Positions 31,519 through 40,239 are shown, counted from the first letter of the stretch. The stretch: DNA of 42,626 bases from Chara braunii (GCA_003427395.1 BFEA01000163.1:1026133-1068758), one strand, 5' to 3'. Numbers and translations are program-made. The notes: generated by a model not told the origin, from the sequence alone.

Positions 31519-31638
31519 GTTACTTGCCACTGCAATAAATTGGACCTGGCGCTTGCTCTGCTTCAGGAAATGAGCGCGCTGGGAATCAAGCCAGATACGT
31601 TCACGTTTCATACCCTGCTTGCGTCGGCCACTTACCAC
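31519..31638 (+). CDS. PPR protein, exon 6 of 7
   Basis: Forty codons between a CCGTGCAG acceptor and a GTGAGT donor at 31639. VTCHCNKLDLALALLQEMSA through GIKPD completes motif 8 at exactly 35 residues. TFTFHTLLASATYH opens motif 9, with His at position 5, an uncommon code residue. The next intron is 3.3 kb. A U6-like retrocopy on the opposite strand follows the exon closely. Confidence 0.94.
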
Positions 31639-31770
31639 GTGAGTAATTCACCAGAGCAGAGCTCTCAACTTTATCAAGTGTTTGTAACTTTGTGTTCATT
31701 ATATTAATAATATTTAATATTATGACGAGCAACACGAGTTTGCTTTTTTTTTTTTTTTTTTTTTTTTTTG

Positions 31771-31872
31771 TTAATCCATGTCTTGATTTATGCGTGTCAT
31801 CCTTGTGCAGGGGCCATGCTGATCTTCTCCTCTCGCTGTATCAGTCCAAGTTTAGCAGATGTCCCGAAGGAC
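31771..31872 (-). pseudogene. U6 snRNA retropseudogene, copy 3 (best preserved)
   Basis: Minus strand: GTCCTTCGGGACATC, TTGGACTGATACAG, then an extra CGAGAGG, then AGAAGATCAGCATGGCCCC, TGCACAAGGATGACACGCAT and AAATCAAGA. Length is about 102 nt, as in normal U6. The insertion splits the ACAGAGA box, which pairs with the 5' splice site, so function is unlikely. A 26-nt poly(A) (T run 31744-31769) follows the 3' end, the mark of a LINE-type retrocopy. Confidence 0.93.
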
Positions 31873-32278
31873 AGGATTGCTTTTTTTGCATCTTTTGCAG
31901 TGAAAGTACCTATGGTACCGGTTCATATTTGGTTACACTGAAGCTCATGTAGAAGCACCCACCGCTGGGGATCTGTTATCTTACTTAGCGGGAGTTCTAC
32001 TCTAGTTACTGGAATTTTTTGGGGAAAACCTATGTGTAGTATGTGGGGAACCTTTTGGGTTTGGGATGCTCGAAACACTTCCGTATTAAAACTGCTATTT
32101 ATCTATGTAGGTTGCGTTTCGTACGTATGTTGTCGGAGCAATGAAGTGTGATTTGCGGGGGGTCTCGGCAGAGGATTCTGAGTTTCAGTGTTCTGCGATC
32201 ATCAATCACAACCTACCTGGTTATTGTTGAAGACCAAATTCCATAAAGTACACTACGTGCAAAATACTTTTTTTTTTT

Positions 32279-32900
32279 TTTTTTTTGACAAAAGACTTGC
32301 TAGGCTACCAGAGCGGCGCGGAGCAACTTGCCCGGCCGGGCCAAAAAAAGAAAAAATTAAAGGAAAAAAAGTACTTTTTCATTTTAATTTTATTTGAATT
32401 TCAATTGTTCAGTTTATTTTTCTGTAGTTTTTTTTCCGGATTTTTTGGAATTTGTTTTTCCTGGGCCTTTCCCTGGGCCTGGCACGGGTGATGCCGCCTT
32501 CGGCCTACAAGGTGAGATGGCCGCCCGGCCAAACAATGTGATCAGCGCGGCCCGGGCGGCAGCCCATGTCAAAAGACAAATTTAATCTATACGGCGTATA
32601 GTCGCCTTATGTAGGCAGTTTATTTCCTTTCCGTGGGGAAAAGGGAGCAGCTGCCGCTCGTCGTGTGTGCTGGTTATATATATAATTTTTTTTCCTCGTA
32701 ATGATTGCCACTGTCAGAATGTGCCTGAACATACGGACAAGTGCATGATCTGAACCAGGATGTGTTCGACACCATGGAACATTCTTATGGGGTCAATCAT
32801 GGAGTTTCCTCATTCAGGCGACCTTGGTCAGAACGTGGACACCGACAATGACCAGATGCATGACATGTAGCAGGATGTGTAGATGCCATGATGATACATT
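32279..32900. other. Intron sequence without recognised feature
   Basis: Part of PPR intron 6. T-rich and GGCC-rich patches and a tandem-like GACATGTAGCAGGATGTG/ATCTGAACCAGGATGTG similarity; no exon or RNA gene was recognised. Confidence 0.4.
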
Positions 32901-33023
32901 CTCTTTTTCAGAGTTTTCTTTTCTTTTCTTTTCTTTTCTATTTATTTATCAAAACGTCTGAAATCAAACAACTGAGGGTTGGAAGTCGTTCTTCAGTTGT
33001 TCTGGTCAGACTTCTGTTTTCTC

Positions 33024-33027
<4 letters not shown>

Positions 33028-33106
<79 letters not shown>
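33028..33106. repeat. T homopolymer, 79 bases
   Basis: Very long T run in PPR intron 6. The length is likely approximate. Confidence 0.95.
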
Positions 33107-33111
<5 letters not shown>

Positions 33112-33523
33112 GACTGGAAAATAACGGGTCTAGTGTCCCTTATATCATCTACTATACACAGTGTTACACACTCTAGGCTTCCCTTTATTATGGTCGAGGG
33201 ATCAAGCCTGAGACAGAAGCATTGATTTGCCATGGTACATTCTCTTTTTTTTCCTTTTTTTCTGTTCTGCGTCACCTCACGACACCCCTCCCCCCCTACC
33301 TCGGAATTTCACCCTACCGCACCCCCTACCTCCCCATCTTAGAGAACATCGAGGACCACCTCCCCTGGGCGTTCCCGGGAAATACCGGACAGTGGTCGCA
33401 GGCAGTACTGGGCAGGAAAAACCTGCTCAACCTTTGTTGAAGCGTGATGATCCCTGTAGTACAGGGCACTTTGGACTCCAGGGCTGGGCGATACCGGCCC
33501 CATGAGCTCACCCCGATGCCCCC

Positions 33524-33540
33524 AAACCCTAAACCCTAAA
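33524..33540. repeat. Short interstitial telomere-type repeat
   Basis: AAACCCTAAACCCTAAA, about 2.4 units of the Arabidopsis-type telomere sequence. Confidence 0.7.
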
Positions 33541-33604
33541 TGGGAAACTGAGTACTGTGAAACCCTTGACTCCCCCCATTTAGAAAAAGAAAGAAGAAAG
33601 AAAA

Positions 33605-33830
33605 AAAAAGCGGGCTATGGCCTTGGGATACGTACAATTCTCGAACCCGGCAGCCTCAGGTAATTCTGAAATTAGTCAATTGCAAATTATCGCACGCTTG
33701 TAGTAACCTTGTAGTCCATCGAAAAAAGAAAAAAAGAAAACAACAACAACAACAACAACAACATTGTAGTCCATCTAGATTCTCGAACTCAGGTATGATG
33801 TATTTCAACAGTTCATGGCTCCCTCCCATC
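33605..33830 (-). mobile_element. Composite SINE-like fragments
   Basis: Minus strand contains two B-box-like segments, GGGTTCGAGAATT near 33633 and GAGTTCGAGAATC near 33783, and CAGAATTACCTGAGG similar to SINE family 2. An (AAC)n microsatellite (33738-33762) separates them, probably an old tail. Confidence 0.5.
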
Positions 33831-34229
33831 TTGGCCCACGACAGGTTTGGTGTGGAATCAGAGATTGTGTGCGGAACCAACCTGTTGTTGAGTTCCATGG
33901 GGCCGTGGAAGTCCACGCATGAGAGGTGTTATCTTATAGGCACCACACATGAGGGGGGGGGTATCTTATAGGCAGCATGCATCTGAAGTCCTATATGCAC
34001 TTGGCTTTTATGTTTTAACCATTTGTGTCCGCACGCACGATGGGTCCGTGACCATTTTGGTATATAATATATGCTTTTTAAAGCCAGTTGCTTTGCGTGG
34101 ATCATGGCAGAGCAAATTGGACTTTTCATTCCGTTCAATACCAAGTAACCATTCATTGGGCTTGTATTCGCATGTACTGAATAAGAGGATGGTTTGTTTT
34201 CGGTTGGCATCGGGCTGGATTGCAGTTGA

Positions 34230-34720
34230 TTGTTATGACTCGCCGGCAAGGTTGGGGCTTTGATTGGATTGTGTGTCGAGTATCAAGTTGGAGTGGCTCA
34301 GGTCAAACTGGGTTGAGGTCCGTTTGGACTTTGTTGGCTCCTTGTCGGAGTGATGGTCAGGCGGGCTGAGGGCCAATTTGGGCTGGGTCGAGGGTTGGGG
34401 TGGACTGAATTGGACTGAGTCGAGGGTTGGGTTGAGGGTTGGGTCGGATTTGGGTTTGGTTTTGGGGTGGATTGGATTGGATTGGGTTAATGGGTTGGAT
34501 TGGGTTGAATTAGGTTGAGGATTGGGTTGAGGGGTGGGATGAGGAGCGGGTTGGGGTTGAGGGGCAGGTCGAGGGTTGGGGTTGGGGTTGAGGGGTGGGT
34601 TGGGGTTGAGGGGTGGGTTGGGGTTGAGGGGCGGTTTGAGGGTGGGGTTGAGGGTTGGGTCGAGGGGTGGGATGAGGTGCGGGTTGGGGTTGGTAGGGCT
34701 GGTTTAGATTAGGTGTGGAT
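34230..34720. repeat. G-rich minisatellite (GGGTTGAGG family)
   Basis: Dense GGGTTGAGGG/GGGTTGGGG/TGGATTGGA variants on the plus strand just upstream of the last PPR exon. Many runs of three or four G could form G-quadruplexes in the pre-mRNA. The Gln/Pro/Thr frame on the minus strand is an artefact of this array. Confidence 0.88.
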
Positions 34721-34981
34721 TGCAATGGATTGGATTGGACGGGGTTGAATTCGAGTGGGTTAACGTTTGATTGGATGAGATTGGAATAAGCGTGGTTTGG
34801 ATTAGGTTTGGGTCTTAGGGTTGTCTTGCGCTGGGTACGATGGGATTGGGGTGGACAGCGATGGGTTGCTTAGATTGAGTTGAAAAATTTCGTAGATTCT
34901 GCGTGGAGAGGGGTTTGTAGTAGGGGGGCAAAGGTTCATTAGGCTAATTGATGCTTTGGTGGTGGGTGGATGATGTGGCAG

Positions 34982-35641
34982 AAGCGACTGGATGTGATAG
35001 AGTTCGTGATTGAGCACATGCGGCGTGAGGGGGTGAAGCCTGGGCTCTTCACATGCGCTCTTGTTGCGACAGCCTACTTGGAGCTGGAGAGACTCGATGA
35101 GGTTGTGGAGTCCATGAAGGTGCTCAGCGCACGAATGATTGCTTCCCCCCCCCATTCATCAAAGGATGGTGAGGATGCTGCTGACACGAACGATATGCCG
35201 AATCCTGGCGTCAGCGACCAGAGAATAACAGTGATGAGCGAGTCGGAGGCGCAGCCAAGAACCGCTTATGAAGAAACGGATGAGGATGGTGTTCCGGATG
35301 GCGTTGGTGTGAACGATGACATGCAAAACGATGGCTTGGGCAACGTCGAAACAGACGATAACTGTGCGGAGACCGACATGGAAAGCCCGGAGGCGGAACT
35401 CGATACAAGACACTTGCTAGAGGATGCTGTGCTGAGTGGTAGTGAAGAGGCAGTGGGTCGGTACTTGGCCAAACTCACTGCTCTCCTGGACGGGGAATAC
35501 ACATTCTTAGAGAAGAGTGATGATAAGACGAAGGTAGGACTGGAACAAAGCGAATGGGCAGTCCGATTGCAGAGACAATATGATTCTCTTGCGCAATCAA
35601 TGAGCTTTCTTCCGAAAACAAACAAAGCCCCCCATTGTTGA
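34982..35641 (+). CDS. PPR protein, terminal exon 7 with acidic tail
   Basis: Starts after a GATGTGGCAG acceptor and ends at TGA 35639-35641, giving 219 residues. KRLDVIEFVIEHMRREGVKPG completes motif 9 at exactly 35 residues, which fixes the splice join. LFTCALVATAYLELERLDEV is a tenth, partial motif. From about residue 55 the sequence leaves the PPR fold: an Asp/Glu-rich, low-hydrophobicity segment (DGEDAADTNDM, EETDEDGVPDG) of about 85 residues, then a helical region (EEAVGRYLAKLTALLDGEYT) to the end. There is no DYW, E or SMR domain, so this is P-class. An unusually acidic C-terminus may mediate a protein contact; that is inference. Confidence 0.93.
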   Translation, partial: KRLDVIEFVIEHMRREGVKPGLFTCALVATAYLELERLDEVVESMKVLSARMIASPPHSSKDGEDAADTNDMPNPGVSDQRITVMSESEAQPRTAYEETDEDGVPDGVGVNDDMQNDGLGNVETDDNCAETDMESPEAELDTRHLLEDAVLSGSEEAVGRYLAKLTALLDGEYTFLEKSDDKTKVGLEQSEWAVRLQRQYDSLAQSMSFLPKTNKAPHC

Positions 35642-36008
35642 CTAATAGCCGAGCTGTAGCCGAATTTGTCTGATCGTGTCTCGGTCTCCCATTTTTTCTT
35701 CGAGTCAAACGAACATCCTGCGGAGCAGATGTCTGCAAAGGTGCACGGTTGTTCTTTGCATGCTGTGAATGCTGTCTAGCAGCACCTCTGTGCTGTGGAT
35801 GCTGCTGCAGAACTCTCTGTCGTATTTGCCTGTGGAGCAGATGTCGTCAGAGGTGGCATGGTTGTTCATTGCATGCTATGAATGCTGTGTAGCAGGCTAG
35901 CAGTACCTCTGTGCTATGGATGCATGCTGCCACAGAGCTTTGTATGTAGTGTTTGCATGTGGACCAGATGTCTGCCGAGGTGCACGGTTGGTCATTGCAT
36001 GCTGCCTA

Positions 36009-36070
36009 CCGTCTTCACCCATATACAACGTACCGTCTAATGACCCCGCTTTGTGTTCGGGTGAAGACGG
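36009..36070. mobile_element. TA-flanked MITE, copy 5 (62 bp, internal deletion)
   Basis: Ends CCGTCTTCACCC and GGGTGAAGACGG, with TA at 36007-36008 and 36071-36072. The empty site in satellite unit 1 has a single TA at this place. Confidence 0.9.
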
Positions 36071-36188
36071 TAGCAGCACCTCTTTGCTATGGATGCTGCC
36101 GCAGGCAGAGCTGTGTGTCATATTTGCATGTGGAGCAGATGTCTGCCAAGGTGCGTGGTTGCTCATTGCATGCTGTGAACGCTGCCCA

Positions 36189-36294
36189 CCGTCTTCACCT
36201 GAATACACAACGTACGTTTATTACGGCTGTATTTCGGGCAACTTTGAATCTAGATACAGAAATATGACCGTATGTTGTATTTGGGTGAAGATGA
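36189..36294. mobile_element. TA-flanked MITE, copy 6 (full length)
   Basis: Ends CCGTCTTCACCTGAATAC and GTATTTGGGTGAAGATGA; flanked by CA (decayed TA) and TA. The interior reads GCTGTATTTCGGGCAACTTT. It sits at the same position of the satellite unit as copy 5. Confidence 0.9.
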
Positions 36295-36532
36295 TAGCAG
36301 CGCCTCTGTGTGCTATGATGCCGCTGCAGAGCACAGCTTTGCATGTCGTATGTGCATGTGGACCAGATGTCTGCTGAGGTGCTTGGCTCTTCGTCGCTTG
36401 CTGTGAATGCTGCCTACCAGCACCTCTGTGCTGTGGATGCTGTCTACTTCATGCTGTTTAGTCTTGCTGCCCGACAGCAAAAGCCTGTCCAAGTGGCTGT
36501 GGAGATGGACTCTACGAGAAGCGGGTCGGGCA

Positions 36533-36850
36533 GGAATCGTCATTGCTCCCATCAGGCGCCAACTTGCACGGCAGTGGACCCGCCCCGGCGACTGCGCTGA
36601 GGCCATCTTCCTGGCCATGTGATTCTGTGGGAGTGAATGCGGGAATTGTCATTGCTGCCATCAAGCGCCGACGTGCAAGGCAGTGGGCCCGTCCCGGCGA
36701 CTGCGCAGAGGCTATCTTCCTGGCCATGTGATTCTGTGGCGGCGAACTGACCCTTGGCATGCCCCAGCGACCGCGCAGAGGTCATCTTCCTGGCCATGTA
36801 ATATGTGGCGGTGAATGACTTGCGACACACCCCAGCGATTGCTCAGAGGC
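36533..36850. repeat. Tandem repeat, 109-bp unit, coding-like
   Basis: CATTGCTSCCATCARGCGCC recurs at 36541 and 36650, and CTTCCTGGCCATGTGATTCT recurs near 36608, 36717 and, altered, 36787. In one frame both units read GIVIAxIxRRxARQWxRPGD then CAEAIFLAM and stop. Later units are degraded. Confidence 0.8.
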
Positions 36851-37497
36851 CGTCTTTTTCCTGCCCGTATAACAAATATGTGGCAGCGAGTGACCCATTG
36901 GCAACCTGGAATCAGAGACTGAAATACACCGGAATTTAGGAATGCAAGATCAAGTAGTATCGCAAATCGCGATTTGAAAATTGAGACGCAAGCTGGAACT
37001 GCTTCAAGGGTTGGGACTCGGGAGTACATGATTGATCCGTGCTTTGCTGCCCAGTCGGCACCTGAGTCCGGAGCACGGCTCCCTGCTTCGTGCCATACCA
37101 CAGATCTTCTGGCTATTTTTGCTCCTCGTCATCCTTTTCTTTTTTTCTTTTTTTTCTTTTCTTTTGCTCGTCGTCATCATCCTGTAAACTTGTAAATAAC
37201 AACTTTATGCCGCAGGTCTCGCGAGATGCCTGTCTTCATGATCTTCTTCAGCTGTAAACGGCACTACTACACAAGTTGCACACAATGCAACATGAGCTGC
37301 CTGAGTAACATGTTCAACGTGGGCCGAGTAATAAAATGGCCGTTGAAAACCGTTGAATTCCCCCACACCCCCATTGAATTCCCGTTGAATAAAAAACGGG
37401 GGCCCTCCCGCCGTTTTTTTTTTCAATGGACAAGGTCCACGGGGGCTCGGGTGCGTGGCCCAGCCCCCCCGTGCGATTAAACTAACAAAAAAAAAAC

Positions 37498-37499
<2 letters not shown>

Positions 37500-37544
<45 letters not shown>
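37500..37544. repeat. C homopolymer, 45 bases
   Basis: Long C run preceded by an A run; the exact length is doubtful. Confidence 0.95.
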
Positions 37545-37546
<2 letters not shown>

Positions 37547-37597
37547 CCCCCTGAACATCCCCCGCAAAAACCCGCCGCCCCCGAGTGTATGTACGCA

Positions 37598-37598
<1 letters not shown>

Positions 37599-37625
<27 letters not shown>
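37599..37625. repeat. (GT)n microsatellite
   Basis: Short GT repeat after the C run. Confidence 0.9.
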
Positions 37626-37628
<3 letters not shown>

Positions 37629-37703
37629 GTGAGGGTGTTTGGTTTTTATGTTTCTTTTCTTTTTTTTTAATACATATACAGTAAAAAAACAATAAAAGAC
37701 ATG

Positions 37704-37734
37704 GGGTTGTAGATCTGCAAAAGATCTACAACCC
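37704..37734. repeat. Perfect 13-bp hairpin followed by T-rich tract
   Basis: GGGTTGTAGATCT, loop GCAAA, AGATCTACAACCC, then a T/A-rich tract. A related imperfect copy is at 37872-37902, also followed by a T run, and both are followed by CTCATTTTTTGCCTGCA. The arrangement is a tandem duplication of about 165-170 bp. Confidence 0.85.
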
Positions 37735-38408
37735 TATATTTTTTTATTTTTTTATTTTATTTTTTCTCATTTTTTGCCTGCAAAAAAAAATCTCTGTGAA
37801 GGGCGGGGGTATGGTTTTCGATTGTTTTTAAAATATCATGAATGCTCAAAAAATAAGTAAAAAAAATTAGCAGGTTGTAGCTATTGAAAAGATCTACAAC
37901 CCTTTTTTTTTTTTTTTTTTTGCTCATTTTTTGCCTGCATAAAAGGTATTCCCGGGTTGCGGTGAACCGCAATAACCGGGGGTGTTCAACGCAGTTTCCC
38001 TTCGTTTTCAACGCGCGATGAAAGGTTCAACGCATGACCCACATTGAAATATAACTTCCAGCTACTCAGTGAGCAGCAGCATTTCTGCCCCAGCTTCCGG
38101 GACACTCCGAAAAGAGTCACAATCAGTCGTCAAGGAATTTTTTTGGGTGTCAGTTGCCGACGAATGATCCCATGATGGCCACTGCAGCATCGATCCAATG
38201 GTATAGAGGGCCCTAGGGACTGGGTCCAACTCGAATCTGGGGATCTACTAAATATGCGAAGGCTATCATCGCCCTGTTTTTACACACAAAAAAAAAAAAG
38301 AAGAGAAAGAAGGCGGTGGCAGTTCTCCATGTTGTGCATCTTGCTCGTAACATACCAGGATGTGCACGAGGCAATACTCCTGCAGCATTGTTTTTTTTTT
38401 TTTTCCTC

Positions 38409-38525
38409 AGATTATTGATAACTTCTAACAGGGTAAGTTGTGTGCCTTGTCTGATTGGGACGGGCCCAGATAAGTGATTATTCCTAACAGGGAAAGTTGT
38501 GTGCGTTGTAGGATTGGGACGAGTT
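38409..38525. repeat. Tandem duplication, about 64 bp
   Basis: CTAACAGGGWAAGTTGTGTG followed by TTG and GATTGGGACG occurs twice. Confidence 0.85.
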
Positions 38526-38539
38526 TGGTCTTTCTTTGG

Positions 38540-38634
38540 CCTATTGCGGTAGCGGTGGGTTCCATTTTCGGTATCTGTTTCTTTCTTTGTAAGAAAATTG
38601 GATAGCGTAGGAAGATGGTCCAGTGGTATTTCTT

Positions 38635-38676
<42 letters not shown>

Positions 38677-38797
38677 TGCCTATTGTGGTAGCAGTGGGTC
38701 CCATTTTCGGTATCTGTTTCTTTCTTTGTAAGAAAATTGGATAGCGTAGGAAGATGGTCCAGTGGTATATCTTAGCAAAAAAAAAAAAAAAAAAAAA
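38540..38797. repeat. Tandem duplication, 139-bp unit with A tail
   Basis: Units at 38540 and 38679 share CCTATTG, GGTATCTGTTTCTTTCTTTG, TTGGATAGCGTAGGAAGATG and GTCCAGTGGTAT, each ending in an A run (38638-38673 and 38777-38797). TGGTCCAGTGGTAT resembles a tRNA A box, so a truncated SINE is possible. Confidence 0.85.
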
Positions 38798-38986
38798 GGG
38801 TCCAGCACTGCCAGCAGTTTGTATTGGTGGCACATGTTTAGTTCTTTCACTTCTAATTTTGACTTAGTCCTCTTTCATTTTGGCATATGGGACCTTTTAG
38901 GCACGCTGAACTTTTGCTCCATTTTTTTCCTCTCTCGCTTCGTCGTCTGCGTGTCCATTCCAAACCCCCGAACCTCCTGCAGCATA

Positions 38987-39281
38987 CCCTCTTCCCTCGA
39001 ATAGAGCACACAGTCTTTATCTCGCCGTCATTGGGCAACTTTCAGGGTCTCGCCGAGTGGCACACGAAACAAAAACGAAAACGAAAACGAAACGAGTGCA
39101 TCTGCCCACCAAAGGTGGCGAAATACGCTCGTTACTATTTAGAGCAAACATATGAACCTGGCCATTTTCTGTGGGAAGATACACATTCGTTTCGTTTTTC
39201 ATTTCGTGTGCCGTGCGGCAACGCCCTCAGTCGAGATATATACAGCCTTAATGACGGTATGTTTTATTTGGGGGAAGACAG
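38987..39281. mobile_element. TA-flanked MITE, copy 7, interrupted by nested element
   Basis: Left half 38987-39050 (CCCTCTTCCCTCGAATAG, CGTCATTGGGCAACTTTC) and right half 39227-39281 (ATACAGCCTTAATGACGGTA, TTGGGGGAAGACAG) together form one family member. TA precedes the left end. About 170 bp of another palindromic element separates the halves. Confidence 0.78.
39055..39225. mobile_element. Nested palindromic element with AACGAAA-rich TIRs
   Basis: Left arm GGCACACGAAAC with AAAACGAAACGAGTGCATC and a CCCACCAAAGGTGGC block; the right arm is the reverse complement of nearly the same string (GGCACACGAAATGAAAAACG). It is inserted inside MITE copy 7, so it moved more recently. Confidence 0.8.
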
Positions 39282-39593
39282 TTGAGAGTGACGCAAAGTC
39301 TCCTTCTGCAGTCGTTGCACTTGCTCTATTGCCAGCAGCACTACACTCCTTTGACTTTCCCATGCCTTCTCTCCCCCGTCCTCCTCCTATCACTGGCATC
39401 CACATCCCACTTGCCCATAAAGTTCTGCAGGAGCGTCATGACAGCTTTTGATATCTTTCTTATGAGTTGCATTTGCAATCCTGCACAAAACTGTCTAGCA
39501 TTTGACAAGACTGTGCCGATGGGTTAGTGGTAGGAAAGGAACGTGTGGACGATGAGCAGGCTTGATGTGCAGGAGGTGCCAAGGGAGGTGATG

Positions 39594-39709
39594 AGGATTT
39601 TCATTACAAACATCTGATCTGGAAGAGACTTAACGAGTTGGCAATCCAAGCAGGATTTTCATTACAAACATCTATTCTGGAAAAGACTTAACGAGTTGGC
39701 AATCCAAGC
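39594..39709. repeat. Tandem duplication, 58-bp unit
   Basis: AGGATTTTCATTACAAACAT and GACTTAACGAGTTGGCAATC occur in two adjacent units starting 39594 and 39652, with about four differences. Confidence 0.95.
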
Positions 39710-39824
39710 AGGATGATGATGTGGTGGCGGGGAATTGGAAAGGCACAGAGGATTGCAATAAATGGGTGGGGAATGGTGGAATTGGCAGAGACATGTGGTG
39801 CATGGAAGGGAGCAGGGGAGCATA

Positions 39825-39826
<2 letters not shown>

Positions 39827-39871
<45 letters not shown>
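39827..39871. repeat. (TG)n microsatellite
   Basis: Forty-five bases of perfect TG. Confidence 0.95.
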
Positions 39872-39874
<3 letters not shown>

Positions 39875-39985
39875 CACATAAACATTGTCATCAGCAAAGA
39901 GAGACTATGTTATCAAAGCATCGCCTGGTGTAGACACATAAACATTGTCTTCAGCAAAGAGACTATGTTCTCAAAGCATCACCCA
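39870..39985. repeat. Tandem duplication, about 60-bp unit
   Basis: GTAGACACATAAACATTGTC and CTATGTTNTCAAAGCATC occur in units starting at 39870 and 39930, directly after the TG tract. The second unit lacks one GA. Confidence 0.95.
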
Positions 39986-40143
39986 ACCATTGCAGAATAA
40001 CTGGAGGTACTGAACGTCATTCCAATGGACAATACTTGATCAATCAGCAAGCAGCACTTCGTAATTCCGATCCAAATTCCCGATTGTATTGGCAAACATA
40101 TCATGAAGGCCACATGCAGACACTAGGCCATTCGGCCCTCTGT

Positions 40144-40144
<1 letters not shown>

Positions 40145-40221
<77 letters not shown>
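40145..40221. repeat. Compound (TG)n(GA)n microsatellite
   Basis: TG repeat to 40189, then GA repeat to 40221. Confidence 0.95.
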
Positions 40222-40224
<3 letters not shown>

Positions 40225-40239
40225 GAGGACAGGTAAGTC

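Larger units (their letters stand above)
35723..36460. repeat. Tandem satellite, unit about 110 bp, five units
   Basis: Units start at about 35723, 35835, 35962, 36133 and 36361. Shared blocks: GAGCAGATGTCTGC, TTCATTGCATGCTGTGAATG, AGCACCTCTGTGCT, TGGATGCTGC and GTATTTGCATGTG. Units 3 and 4 look longer only because each contains a MITE at the same place. Confidence 0.88.

Noticed and set aside
31771-31872. Functional U6 snRNA gene
   Set aside because: The ACAGAGA box is split by seven extra bases, there is a poly(A) tail instead of a terminator, and no upstream polymerase III promoter was recognised.
32111-32226. Possible extra PPR exon after a TGTAG acceptor (VAFRTYVVGAMK)
   Set aside because: Joining exon 6 directly to 34982 gives exactly 35 residues for motif 9; inserting this segment breaks the register, and no good in-frame donor follows.
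34510-34725. Pro/Gln-rich protein on the minus strand
   Set aside because: It is a by-product of the GGGTTGAGG minisatellite.
37477-37670. Proline- or glycine-rich proteins across 37.5 kb
   Set aside because: Translations of the C homopolymer and GT repeat.
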